Counted from the stretch's first letter, positions 52,342 through 63,990 are shown. The stretch: 64,000 nt of DNA from Tricholoma matsutake (GCA_026075535.2 AP026547.1:4278001-4342000), one strand, 5' to 3'. Made by a program: numbers and translations. Notes: generated from the letters alone by a model not told the origin.

Positions 52342-52547
52342 ATTCAGTCACCAAACCCAGATTGTATAGTGTATACTGAGGCAAAGCAACACGTTGAACC
52401 CTTTGCCAAAACATCCAAACAAAACACCGAACCCAGAGAATTGACACATACTGACTTGTGGGGAAAATATGTGATCAAATCTATTAATGGACATCAATAT
52501 TACCTACTATTTGTGGATGACATGAAGAGATATATTACTGTAGAATA
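52342..52547 (+). pseudogene. Integrase fragment of copia H
   Basis: YTEAKQHVEPFAKTSKQNTE, PRELTHTDLWGKYVIKSING, HQYYLLFVDDMKRYITVEY. The first catalytic Asp in HTDLWG is visible. It is interrupted by the next LTR; the frame resumes with LKEKSGAAQG at 52906. Confidence 0.85.
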
Positions 52548-52900
52548 TATAGAGATCCAACCTAAGTGATACATGCATAAACTCAGTCAGTGTATAACGG
52601 ACTGTATTGATCACTACTGTACCTAAGTGATACATGTGTAAACTATAAATAGTACAGTAAGTGATCGAGTATATGGATCGAGCAATATAGTCTACTCACC
52701 TCAGTCAGTATATAATGGACTGAGGTGTTTGGTAAGTATATGTGGATATATATACTAAGTGACTAACAATGAGAATAAGATAAAGGGAGAGTTAGAAAGG
52801 GAGAAATAACAAGGGGAAACTTTGCATCATACAATGTTCTATAATTAGCACACTGCATCAAAGGGGCACAAATGCGCCATTCATGGTGCAGATCTCAACA
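52548..52900 (-). repeat. Solo copia LTR with embedded intron and spliced copy
   Basis: 353 bp, perfect TSD GAATA (52543-52547, 52901-52905). On the minus (sense) strand: exon1a 52722-52700, intron 52699-52643 (GTGAGT...TATAG, 57 nt), exon2a 52642-52622, then exon1b 52604-52582 joined to exon2b 52581-52561, ending TTGGATCTCTATA. The ends resemble copia G (GAGATCCAACC / AGATCTCAACA). Confidence 0.9.
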
Positions 52901-52936
52901 GAATATCTGAAGGAAAAATCAGGGGCAGCACAAGGT

Positions 52937-53312
52937 GTTAGTGTTTAAAGGTCTGGTTCATTGAACCAGAAAAAAACTGCAACTGAACTGGACTGAACTG
53001 CAAAAAACCAGACCATGTCACAGTTTGGGCTGCCCAGGATGGAAGAACTGGTTCAAGTTGGTTCAAACTGCTACAGTGTACCCCTCATAAATACGCATCC
53101 TTTGACCATATTTTGAAGAGAAACGGTCCAGAACTGCATGTGCTATGGCCAAAACAATATGTTACTGCAAAATATAACTTGCACAACATCTTGTAGTTGT
53201 GTTTTTTGAGATCTAGAGGATTGTTATCACCATAAAACCTTTATGGTCAGCTAATGTACACTATATACTATAGTTTACAACTGGTCTTATGTACTAAATA
53301 CTATGAGAAATC
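52937..53312. mobile_element. Possible hAT-like MITE replacing part of the integrase
   Basis: Left end TAGTGTTTAAAGGTCTGGTT; right end complement TAGTATTTAGTACATAAGAC: imperfect TAGTRTTTA termini. Integrase core residues expected between LKEKSGAAQ and TPYEGWHNKK are missing. No TSD found, so the call is tentative. Confidence 0.4.
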
Positions 53313-54571
53313 AACACCTTACGAGGGCTGGCACAATAAAAAACTGAACATATCTAGCTTATGCAAATTCAGGGCCCCCGTTTGGGTTTTATTACAAGGA
53401 CAAAAAGAAGAAAGGAAAATGCTACCAAAATTTAAGCACTGAGCCTATGTTGGATTTGATGATGGTGCTGGAGCAATTGAATATTATAATGCGGAAATGC
53501 GAAAGATACTTACCTCTAGAAACTTCCAAAATATCAACCCACCACAACTGCCTTCACCTCTGGAGCAAATCACTATTACACCTGATGTGCCACATGAGGG
53601 GAAGTCTGATGGAAGCACACTGCCACCTAAGGGTGTAACAGGTTCTGATGATATAACTCCAGACCTTGAACCCAAAAGGTGCAAGCATAAACAGAATGAG
53701 ATAGAGGAGGATGTGGATATAAATGAACTGCAAAAGATGCATGGAATTTGTACCAACTATCAATACCTTCAAAATCCCTTTACAGAAGAGGAAGATGACA
53801 AAGAAACTTTCCTATCAAATGAGGAGATATATGCAATAATCACCAGAGACAAACTAACCAGCCTAAAGGATGCTAGGAACTCCCCAGAGTGGCCAGAATG
53901 GCAAATAGCCATGGAGGAAGAGTTGGATTTGCTGAAGAAAATGGGTACTTGGGAACTTGTGACCTTCAAATGCAGTCCCTATCTCCAATAAATGGATCTT
54001 TATAAAGAAAAAAAATAAACAAGGGGATAAAATTAGGAAATGAGCAAGACTGGCAGTAAAAGGATGTGCACAGTGGCCAAATTACAATTATATGGAAACA
54101 TATGCGCCTGTTGTTAGGATGGATATGTTGTGCACAATTCTCACCCTTGTACTAATAAAGAAACTCCAACTACAACAGATGGATGTCAAGGGGGCTTACC
54201 TGAACAGCATTTTACAAGAAGAAATTTACATGTGACAACCTGAGGGATGCAAGGATGAAATGGACTGAGTACGTTGGCTGGTCAAGACTCTCTATGGCTT
54301 AAAACAAGCTGGGAGAGAGTGAATAAGCAGCTTGATGAAAAACTCAAGTATCATGGCTACAAATGCTTACTCATGGATTCTTGCATTTACATTCAATGGG
54401 ATGGAGACAACATCAGAATTATGCCCATCTGGGTTGACAACTTGCTTCTCTTTGCATCATCTGATGCAATGATGGAACATATGAAAAATGTGTTATGCTC
54501 AGAATGGCAAGTTATGGACCTTGGGGAACCAAGCAAGATTGTTGGTGTAGAAATAAATCATACCAGCAATT
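53313..54571 (+). pseudogene. Integrase C-terminus and reverse transcriptase of copia H
   Basis: TPYEGWHNKKLNISSLCKFR, GAGAIEYYNAEMRKILTSRN, linker with DVDINELQKMHGICTNYQYL, then RT: LDLLKKMGTWELV, GCAQWPNYNYMETYAPVVRM, QQMDVKGAYLNSILQEEIYM, LVKTLYGLKQAGRE, CIYIQWDGDNIRIMPIWVDN (VDN where VDD is expected), VMDLGEPSKIVGVEI. Several TGA stops and the altered catalytic motif mark it as dead. It is cut by element F at 54572. Confidence 0.88.
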
Positions 54572-54755
54572 TGTAAGAGTGCCTCTTACATCAGCATTGC
54601 ATTATCACATGCATGTCTATTATCACATGTTATTCTGTTGGTATATAGTCTACACTTTGAGTACTTGCACTGTATCTTAGTTTCCTCCCCAAAATATACT
54701 AAGTTCCTAACATGTTTTGGTCTTCTTGAGTGTTGGAAGCTCTGGCTTCCTTCCA
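54572..54755 (+). repeat. 5' LTR of element F
   Basis: 184 bp, TG...CA. A third copy is the solo LTR at 45895-46078. It is followed by a poly-T run and GTTATGAAC, which only loosely resembles the iMet PBS. Confidence 0.88.
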
Positions 54756-57700
54756 CTTTTTTTTTGTTATGAACTTACTATCACACTCTACTCTCTCACA
54801 CACATTCTATTCCCCAAAACCACACTGACCCTGAAATTACCACAACGGTCAATTTTTTCACACTGACACCATTGCATGACAACAGCACCCACTTGCCCTG
54901 TGTCTTGATATGCATATAATGGTCTGCTAACACTTGCACTAGTTTCCTCTTGCCCATTTCAATCATGTCTCCCTGTCCCATTCTAAAACATCCAGCAACC
55001 ATCGGTGCCCCTCACGACCACCCCACATCCCATCGTCCATTTCCCCCCTTCACCCTGCCTCACTACCCACACTTTTTCTGTCTATTCTGCCTCAGCTTAT
55101 GACTATTCTCCGATCATCATTGCCCCAAACATCTGTGCTTTGCCAGAACATGGATGCCCAGGACGTACATACAGTCTTGGCAATGACCCTGCAACCTTGC
55201 AGACATCGAGACAATGCGGTCACTGTTATGGTTCAGATGAGATGCACCCCCGTGCATTCTATGGCACCCCTCACTCTATTTCCACTGCTGGTACATGTGG
55301 TCTGCCTCCACCTCTAATTCCAGACCTTTCTTCTTCTGATTCTGAAGAGAGAAACGAAGTCGCTAGCCCCCCTCTTGATTCTTCTCATGTTACCAGTCCC
55401 ATCCTCCCCCACCACCACTGCCAACTTGGTGCACCCCTCTGTCAAACCCACCAAACTCCCAGTACATGGCGCATCCACAACTCCTGCACTCCCAACACCC
55501 CTATGCCCATGCACCAAACCAAAAAGACTTGTGCCCCCTCTGCTTCACATCAGGAACAGTGTCCTGCGCAGTTCAAGTGCAAATGCCATTATTCAGGATT
55601 CCTCTTTTGATTCCACACCTTCTCAGACTCTCTTCATTTTCCCCCCATTGCCTATGTCTATGCTAATGACATGGACACTGGCTATGCATGGATGCATTCA
55701 TCAGAATGCATCTGCTGCTTGATGGAATGGCTCTGCTGGTTCCAGGATCCCCAATGATGGCCCATGCAACCTCCCATACCCCTCTATTCCCCCCCAGCTC
55801 ATCCCCTTCACTCCCGTCAAACACCTTGAGCTGTGCAATGCAACTACCATGTCACACATGATGACTGCAGCTTCCCCACCACCTCCACCTTCAAAATGCG
55901 ACATGACCCTCTATAAATGACATCACTCACTGCTTCCACACTCGCTCACTCCTTTACTTCAACCTCCCCAAGAGTCATTCATTGCCGTGTGGTGTTGTTC
56001 ATCAACATTGTCGACAACTGCCAACAGCCCAGTCCACAACCCCCCCATTACACACCCTGACCCTGCCCTGAACCCTGCCATGTCACAGCCATCAACGACA
56101 ACATCAATGATGGATGATGACCACTCCACACCTCAACCACCCCAGAACACCTAATGGCACCACCACAATGCATCCCTGTCCCCCCCCCAGCTCATCAACG
56201 ACATCCCCAGTTGCATCCCAGCCACCACTTGAGCACCCTAAAAGCCCCATGATGCATGCCACATCACTGACAATGGTGGCACTGCCATCCATGCAAACTG
56301 TCGAGAAACAGCCATCTACAGCCCTGGTAAAGCTGGAGAGTGGGCTTACACACCCTCTTGAGCCCCTGGAACCCCACAACCACCCAATGGACTCCCCCTG
56401 CTCCTCTTACCATTGACGACAGCCGCCACATCACTGTTGACGATGCTGCTACCACCCATGGAAACCGTCGAGTACCAGCCATCTGGAGCTCGTAGGATGT
56501 GAGTACCATGTCCTACACCATCCAGCTTGATCCCCAGCCACTTGTCTCTTGTCCTGAACCTCCAGCTGCCACTGCCACATCACCGCCAACAACAGCAACA
56601 TTATCTGCTGCAATCACTCTGGAAACGATGACCCAGGTCTCGTCTAGCACGCAAATGACCACTACCACTCTATGTACTGATTGCCAGGTCCCAAATGACA
56701 TACAAAGATGGTCTATAGCCCAAGCAATGAGGTGACGCATCAATGAGCAGGTGTGCTCATCAAAAAATGTTGTCCACTCGACGAAACAAACCTGCTCCCC
56801 CCCAAACTCTGAACAATGGCCTAAGAAGCTTCATACACCACCCACCTCTCCCCAACTCACTCCCCAGACCCCCGTTCACTCCAAAATGCCCAGCGCGACC
56901 ACCACATCATCATCGATGTGTTTGTTGATGATGACCGAAGCCCCTGCTCTGCCCAACTCAGGACCACCATTGGCAGCTCCAGAACAACAATGTACACAGC
57001 CAGAACCAGCAAAACACCCCCAAAATGCATCCCAAAGCCCTAGCTCACCCCTGAACCCCCAAAACAAGCTGTTTCGCTGCCACCTGCATCCTACACCCCT
57101 GCTGCATCACTAATGACACCGTCAACGCCTGATGACACCCCCTGCTCAATGTCTACACCCACATTTCCATCCATACACCCCAGCTCACCCCAGGTGCCCT
57201 GTAAATGCACTGTTCGCCACCCCCCACCATGTCACTGTCCCTGTCCCCAGCACCATGTCACCCATGCACCATCACCACTGTCCTTAAAAACACCCACTGC
57301 TCTTGTCAATGCCCATCCTCATCAATGTCCTCGTGCTTGTCCATGCCCGTACTGGTCCTGGCCTGTGCTTGTCCTTGCCTGTCTCCGTCAATGCCTGCCA
57401 TTGGAGCATCTGTCGATGATTGTGACTCAGTGTTCTTACAGACACGTAAAGTTACATTTCATGACCCCTGCCACTGCTAGTGGCCCCGTTTATACCTGTT
57501 CCCACTGATCGCTCATTAACCTTGCCATGCTGTCCATGCCCTTGTCAATACCAGTCCTCACCCATCCTTGTCCTTGCCTGTCCTCATCAATGCCCATCCT
57601 TGTCACTGCCTACTGCCACTGTCACCACCAGCCACCAGCAACACCCAGTCACTGTCAGCACCCTGTCACCAGTAACACCCTGTCACTGCCAATGCCCTGT

Positions 57701-57824
57701 CGTAATCGATCCTGCCTGTCAGGCAGCTCAACGTTTTCACCAACATGTAAAGTGTGCCCACCACTTATTCCTTCAAGTTCAGTCATCCCCCCCCCCCAGT
57801 CAAATTTTTGGAAGTATGAGAGAG

Positions 57825-58008
57825 TGTAAGAGTGCCTCTTACATCAGCATTGCATTATCACATGCATGTCTATTATCACATGTTATTCTGTTGGTATATA
57901 GTCTACACTTCAAGTACTTGCACTGTATCTTAGTTTCCTCCCCAAAATATACTAAGTTCCTAACATGTTTCAGTCTTCTTGAGTGTTGGAAGCTCTGGCT
58001 TCCTTCCA
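57825..58008 (+). repeat. 3' LTR of element F
   Basis: 184 bp, nearly identical to the 5' copy (one visible change, TTTGAG to TTCAAG region, plus TTTTGG to TTTCAG). It is preceded by a purine stretch GGAAGTATGAGAGAG, a plausible PPT. Confidence 0.88.
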
Positions 58009-58013
58009 CAATT

Positions 58014-58857
58014 CCATCATTATTTCTCAACAGAAACATATTGAGAATATTCTCCTCAAGGAGGGGATGGCCAATGCAAACCCTGTTGGTATACCTATGG
58101 ATCCAAATATTAAGCTAGGACCAAATCCAGATCACAATGAACCCAACCGAAGTAATTCATATGCAAAATTATTGGGAAGTCTACAGTTTATTGCCAACTC
58201 CACAAGACTGGATATCTCATATGCTGTGAATAAACTGGCTGCCCAGGTCTCCAACATCATGGTGCATTAAAGTGGATACTCAGGTACCTTGCAGGTACAA
58301 AAACTCTTGGGATAACTTACTGCACATCTCAGGATGTGACTGGAACAAATACCCTCTTCTATGGATATGCAGTTGCTGCATTTTCAAATGTGGATGACCA
58401 CAAGTCCACAACAGGATACATTTTCATTTTCCTCACAGCAGGGGGAGCAGTGACCTGGAAATCAAAGAAACAAATGATCATAGCCTTGTCCTCCACAGAG
58501 GCAGAATATGTGGCTCTCTCGGAGGCTGGACATGAACCAACATGGCTCAGAAATCTATATGGTGAACTTGTATTTATTCAAAATGACCCAACAATTATTT
58601 TTGGGGACAATGAGGGGTCTGTAGTATTGACACACAACCTGCAATTCCATCAATGGTCAAAGCACATCGCTCTTTGCCATCACTGGGTCAGGGACCTTGT
58701 GAACAAAAAAGTTCTTGATATACAAAACTGTCATGAAACTTCCAGTTTAATCACAATTTCAGTGGCTGAAAACACAGCCTTTGTCTACAGTTCTGCAAGT
58801 GTCAAAATTTGCCTACCAAATTTAAACAAAGTATATTGTAATGATGGCTCATATTGA
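58014..58857 (+). pseudogene. RT end and RNase H of copia H
   Basis: SIIISQQKHIENILLKEGMA, NSYAKLLGSLQFIANSTRLD, ISYAVNKLAAQVSN, then RNase H: YGYAVAAFSNVDDHKSTTGY, GGAVTWKSKKQMIIALSSTE, AEYVALSEAGHEPTWLRNLY, IIFGDNEGSVVLTHNLQFHQ, HIALCHHWVRDLVNKKVLDI. The catalytic SDAD-type Asp is changed (SNVDDH). A G-rich purine tract (58890-58901) follows; no 3' LTR is recognised. Confidence 0.86.
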
Positions 58858-59349
58858 CACTTGTTTACCATCACATGACAACTGATATGTGGGGGGGGGA
58901 GCTCACTTACTCACAAACCATGACATCCAACTGTAGTACTACATAGTCCTCACATTTATCATCAATCCATACCTTGTGCTCATTAGTGTCTTGATCCTTG
59001 CAGTCTCATGGCTAGTGATTTCTCGTGCACATACCACACGAGGTTACACTTTTTAATGCCGCCAAGGGAAGCATTGAGCTCTCGGGTAGTGAGCTCTTAA
59101 TTGTATTACTGTTTTTCTCACCTCGTCGTTGAGTAGCCTGTAGGCCATCATATCTACTACCACCATTGAATGTCACTACCACTGTCTCTGAATGTATTGC
59201 CCATCCTGCCCTTGACACACCATCAAGCACAGGGTATCCATACCTGTTCCATTCTCACACCCACTGCTGAAGAACACACCCATTCTTCACTGTTGTCCTC
59301 TCTGACATCGAACCAAAGCACGATTGAACCCCATTCACCATCCATTGAA
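58858..59349. other. Region between copia H and a third-family gypsy gag
   Basis: Begins with the probable PPT of copia H. The rest is unassigned and may be the 5' UTR or LTR remnant of the gypsy whose gag follows; no LTR pair is visible. Confidence 0.4.
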
Positions 59350-60347
59350 ATGAGCAACATGCATACACCCGATTCTGACACCGACTCCTCATCCTACGAC
59401 CCCTGTGCTGCACCCTTATTGCCATGACTCATGTCCACACATACACCTGCTGAATGCTTGCACTCTGAACCAAAATGTATCCCACTACTCTCCCCAGGCA
59501 AGATCTCACCCATGGTGATGCACCAATGGGAGATGGTGTGTGAAGACTTTTTCTCTGCTAACAAGAAATTAGACGACGCAGATTGTGTCAGCGCTGTACT
59601 ACCTGGACTGAAAGACATGTGTGCTCAGGATTGGGTGGCTACACACCATCCAGAACTTGTCAACCTCTCATTTCCCAACTTCATGAAAATCTTGGGCAAG
59701 GAATTCCTCTTGGATGGCTGGGATGACGAGCTCATGCCCATATCTGCAATGCTCATCTAAAGGCATCTGATTCCTTCTCAAAATGGGTGAACAACATACA
59801 TCACATGAACATCATCCTGTGTGGCATGGACTATCATTTCATGGAGGATGCTCTCCACTTGCAACTCGACAGCCTCCTTGATGTCGACCTCCGTACTCAT
59901 TGCAAGAACTGTAAAATCAAAGAACTTGTTGATGCTGCTGCAAACACCACTGGGATCCAAATGGGGGAAGCACACCTTGCCATTTGGATTGTCAAAGTTT
60001 GGAAACTTGCTGAGGAGTGTACCCATGACACCAAACACTACCTCAAGGCTTCGGAAGATTTTCAGCATGCTCCCAAATGTCAAGCACTTGCAAACTGCTC
60101 ACGCATCGGAAACTCAACGACCACTGTAAAACCAACCAACACATCAAATGCTGGCACCACTGCATGCACTAAACCACCTCGCCTGACTGATCATGAACAT
60201 TCTCTTCTGCACAAGCATCAAGGCTGTATAACATGCCATTGGGAATACCAAACTCACCATGCTACCGACTGCCCATTTGATTTCCCCAACCCTCGCAATT
60301 ATAAAGAGCTGACCGATGAGATATTACTCGGTTATAAACATGGTAAC
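59350..60347 (+). pseudogene. Gag of a third Ty3/gypsy family, truncated
   Basis: MSNMHTPDSDTDSSSYDPC, TGA at 59425, then MVMHQWEMVCEDFFSANKKL, ADCVSAVLPGLKDMCAQDWV, FPNFMKILGKEFLLDGWDDE, a 1-nt deletion near 59732, KASDSFSKWVNNIHHMNIIL, LDVDLRTHCKNCKIKELVDA, and a knuckle CITCHWEYQTHHATDC followed by CPFDFPNPRNYKEL. This is the Gag layout of a basidiomycete gypsy distinct from families 1 and 2. It is cut at 60347 by the LTR of element D; its own pol is not seen. Confidence 0.85.
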
Positions 60348-60773
60348 TATAAGGGCAACCTGAGCCTCTAGCAAAGGGAAATCCGAAGTTAAAATTATGC
60401 TACATAATACAGGGATTGGGGGCGCACCTAGCAAAGGGAAATCCGAAGAGAAAACTCTAAGGATCCCCTTGCTGATGCCCAGTATATGTGAAGACGACAA
60501 AAATCAAATATAACCTAAAAATAGAAAAAGGCGGAGATAGGCGGATCAAGGCCGCCGAATGACATCATACCAAGGGGTATGTGTCGGCAGGGGTACTCTG
60601 CCTCTAAATATAAAAGTGTCAACATATACAAACATGATAGCAAGGGAAAATTAGTAATAAAATCCAGAAAAATCATAGAAAATGAAGAATAGAAGGAAAT
60701 GAGGTGGGGAAAAATATGGGACAAACATAAAAAATAGGAAAAACACACAGGGCACCCCCCTAGTCCCCTTACA
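60348..60773 (-). repeat. 3' LTR of element D
   Basis: 426 bp, TGTAAGGG...CCCTTATA on the minus strand. It retains CpGs lost in the other copies, for example GGCGGAG and CGGCCGCC. Confidence 0.92.
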
Positions 60774-60784
60774 TCACCCCCTCT

Positions 60785-62107
60785 CTAAGATGCATCGCCC
60801 TGATGCATTCGAAATCGTATACGACCAAAGTCCGTGACTTGAATGCGACGCGGTGCAGCAGTGTGCCGTCGGTGGAATTCCTTGATTAACCGAGGGGCAT
60901 TTACGTCAGACTCTTTGACCCATGAGTTCTCCTCATACCCATAACCCTTCCAATGTACCAAATACTGGAGTTTTCCTCGACGCAAATGGCTGTCCAAGAT
61001 TGACTCGACTTCATATTGGGGTTCTCCCTCGATCACTGTAGGTGGTGGTGGTGGGTGTGAATGGCGTCCCGGGAACGGATCTGGGGGAGCTGGAAGCAAT
61101 TTGATGACATGGAAGATGGGATGGAGTCTGGACATGGAGGCTGGGAGGTGTAGACGATAGGCATGTGTTCCAACGCACTTGACAATGGGGAAAGGTCCCA
61201 AGAAGCGATGAGCGAGTTTCTTGGATGGACGTGTAGTGGAGATGTCACTGGAGTCGAGATAAACTCGATCACCAACCTTGTACTGAGGGGTTGGGGAGTG
61301 GCGCTGGTTGTAAAATCGCGCCATGTCATCCTTCGCCTTTGCTAAGGCTGCCCTTGCCTCCTCCAAGCTATCCCTCATGCGTTCTGTGAACTCATTCACT
61401 GTCTCGATGTGTGAGGGAGTTTGGCGAGGTTCAAATCCCATGCGTGGATGTCGTCCAGTGTCTAAGAGGAAAGGGGTCCGTTGAGTGGAAGCATGGACAT
61501 GGTTGTTGTACCCAAACTCGGCCAAAGGAAGGAGATCATCCCAATCGTCCTGGCGTTCATTGACAAAGAGGCGGATGTACTGCTCCAGTTCCTGGTTGAC
61601 TCGCTCCGTCTGGCCATCAGTTTGTGGGTGATAAGCAGTTGAAGCGAGGAGTTTGATCCCCAGGAGTCGGTACAGCTCACGAGTGAACTCTGCCATGAAC
61701 TGAGGGCCACGATCCGAGAGGAAGGCACCAGGAAGTCCATGTAATTTCCACACGTGGTGGAGGTAGAGTCGAGCGGCACCTAGGGCACTGACAGTGGTGT
61801 GAGTGGGAATGAAGTGAGCGCGTTTTCCCACTGAGTCAACTGTGCACATCACCGCATCAAACCCGTTTGACTCTGGCAATTCCACCACAAAGTCGACGCT
61901 GACGACATCCCAACGACTCTCTGGAACAGGAAGAGGGTGTAGCTCACCAATAGGCTTGCGACGAGGGACCTTGGTGCGTAAGCAAAGGTCACAAGTGCGA
62001 CAATACTGACCAATGAGCCGTGACATTTGTGGCCACCAATAGTTCCGTGAGGTGAGCTCCAAGGTCTTCCAGCATCCGTGGTGGCCAGCATCCGGGGTGG
62101 CCAGCAT
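60785..62107 (-). pseudogene. Integrase core and chromodomain of element D
   Basis: 440 open codons: WKTLELTSRNYWWPQMSRLI, CRTCDLCLRTKVPRRKPIGE, RWDVVSVDFVVELPESNGFD, FLSDRGPQFMAEF, YHPQTDGQTERVNQELEQY (DDE triad present), HRFLGPFPIVKCVG, YEVESILDSHLRRGKLQYLV and WKGYGYEENSWVKES. All catalytic residues are intact. It is out of frame with upstream pol only because of the 16-bp triplication at 62069-62116 inside the zinc-finger coding region. Confidence 0.88.
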
Positions 62108-62116
62108 CTGGGGTGG
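62069..62116. repeat. 16-bp tandem triplication in element D integrase
   Basis: CCAGCATCCGTGGTGG, CCAGCATCCGGGGTGG and CCAGCATCTGGGGTGG head to tail; elements B and E have a single unit here. The net +32 nt shifts the frame in the HHCC finger (AGHPGCWKTL region). Confidence 0.88.
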
Positions 62117-62934
62117 CCAGCAATCTGTGAGTCATGGTGTTGGGATATGATGCACCGGCAAAGGTCTGGGTCATTGGGAACATAGATGCGATCCCTGAAA
62201 TACAACAAGTCCTCCTTTTCAGCCCACTCTGCCGCACGTAAGGAAAGGGTCGATCCCTTCCTCAGTTCTTTAACAGCTCGGGCGACAACATCCTCATGTA
62301 AACCACTACGGTTTGCGCGACGAATGTCACGTAGAATGTCCCACTCCTCGCCCTGGGGTGCGATGCCTTCCAGTGCCCGAATGGTGAACAGGTCTGGCTG
62401 CAACAGCACAATGTTTTGGTTGTCACCGCTGCCATCCCCATGGTCTGCACGTCGGGATAGGGCATCGGTCTTCCCCATGCTGCGACCCGGACGGTGGTGC
62501 AAGGAGAAGTCGAATCTAGATAGATACAGGGACCAACGAGCTTGATGACGGTTCAATTTCTTGGCTGTCATGAAGTACTCGAGGTTCTTGTGATCCATCC
62601 AAATTTCCACCTTGTGTTGGGCACCCTCGAGGAAGTGTCGCCACTCCTCAAGCGCACGCATTATCGCCAACATCTCCTTGTCATGGATCTCGTAGTTTCT
62701 CTCTACAGCACTAAGGCTTTTGGAGTAGAACGCAACAGGATGCCACTTCTGGTCCTCCAGAGACTGCTGAGACAACACAGCGCCCGTCGCAAAGTCAGAA
62801 CTGTCGGCTTCTACACGAAAAGGACGCGAATCATCAGCAAAGGTAAGGATCGGAGCGGAAGTGACCATCTCCTTAAGCTTTTCGAACGCCTCCTGTTGTG
62901 CATTATCCCACCTCCATGCCTCCTTTCCTGTCAA
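62117..62934 (-). pseudogene. RNase H and start of integrase of element D
   Basis: TGKEAWRWDNAQQEAFEKLK, FRVEADSSDFATGAVLSQQS, NYEIHDKEMLAIMRALEEW, EIWMDHKNLEYFMTAKKLNR, RSMGKTDALSRRADHGDGSG, AEKEDLLYFRDRIYVPNDPD, HHDSQIAGHP. Element B has TGA in place of the CGA of DALSRRAD. The frame is open until the triplication and continues as a nonsense frame to 61849. Confidence 0.87.
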
Positions 62935-62935
62935 G

Positions 62936-63990
62936 TCAAACAGCGGTCATGCATGATGTGAGAAATCCTTGATAAAACGCCGATAAAAATTGATGAAGCC
63001 CAGGAAAGACTGCACCTCCTTCTTGTTTGTGGGCGTCGGCCAAGCTGTGACCCCGTTTACCTTGATAGGATCCATCTCCACTTGACCCTCCGAGATAATC
63101 AGGCCGAGGTACTCGATCTTGGTCCTTTCGAACTCGCATTTGTCCTGACGAAGGTAGAGTTTGTACCGTCAAAGTCGCTCTAGGACAAGGCGCGTGATGC
63201 GACGGTGCTCTTCAACCGTGTGAGTGAAGATGAGGATGTCATCGAGATAGATGCAGACAATGCCTTCGAGGATGAGGTCATGGAAGATGTCGTTCATCAT
63301 GGTCTGAAAGGTGGCAGGGCTATTAGTAAGGCCAAAGAACATGACAAGCGGTTCAAAAAGACCACGGTTAGTACGAAAGGCTGCCTTCCACTCATCTCCC
63401 TCCTTTATCCTCACATTATTATAGCCCCAACGGACATCAAGCTTGGTGAAGTATCGGGCTCCACGGAGCTGGTTTATGAGTTCAGAGATGAGGGGTAGTG
63501 GGTAGCGATTTTTGACCGTGATGTTGTTGTGTCTTCTGTAGTCTTGAACCGGTCGAAGTGAGCCATCCTTCTTCTTGACAAAGAAAAAGGGAGAGGCCAT
63601 GGGTGACTTCGATGGTCGAATACGTCCAGAGGCCAGGTGCTCGTCGATGAACTGGTCAAGCTGCCGTTGTTCCTCCGGAGAGAGAGGATAGACCTTGCAG
63701 GATGAAGGGGTTGCGCCGGGGGTGAGTTCGATCGCGTGATCCCATGGCTTACGCGCAGGAAGAGAGTCGAATGACTCCTTGGAGAACACGTCTTCAAACT
63801 CATGGAGATGAGGGAGTAAGGAGTTAGTAGAGGATTTAGCAGCGTTGTTTTTGTGGAAGGCCTCGGCAAGGCATTGGGATATGTTCGATGTGGCACACAC
63901 CTCATGCGATGAGCGAATCGCAGTGTAGAAGATCCGATCACCCTCCTCCACTTCCTCTGGGTCCTCATCATCATCATCCGAGTCCGGCAT
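62936..63990 (-). pseudogene. Reverse transcriptase of element D
   Basis: MPDSDDDDEDPEEVEEGDRI linker; [60 protein letters not shown]; catalytic [57 protein letters not shown]. Both TGA codons occupy the same positions in element B. Apart from these the 350-codon RT is complete. The window edge cuts the linker. Confidence 0.88.

Larger units (their letters stand above)
54572..58008 (+). mobile_element. RT-less LTR element F (LARD-like), 3.44 kb
   Basis: Two 184-bp LTRs (54572-54755, 57825-58008; TGTAAGAG...CTTCCTTCCA) and a perfect TSD CAATT (54567-54571, 58009-58013), inserted in copia H pol. The 3.07-kb interior has no RT, integrase or protease motif. It encodes only overlapping Pro/Thr/His-rich frames (for example 55005-55610, 57480-58118), with a segment DLSSSDSEERNEVASPPLD that could be a Gag N-terminal remnant. 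Repetitive CCTGTCCTTGCC-like words fill 57300-57720. It must have moved using enzymes from another element. Confidence 0.82.

Noticed and set aside
55005..55610. 201-codon frame in element F as a real gene
   Set aside because: Low-complexity Pro/Thr/His composition with equally long overlapping frames; no domain. Kept only as a described part of element F.
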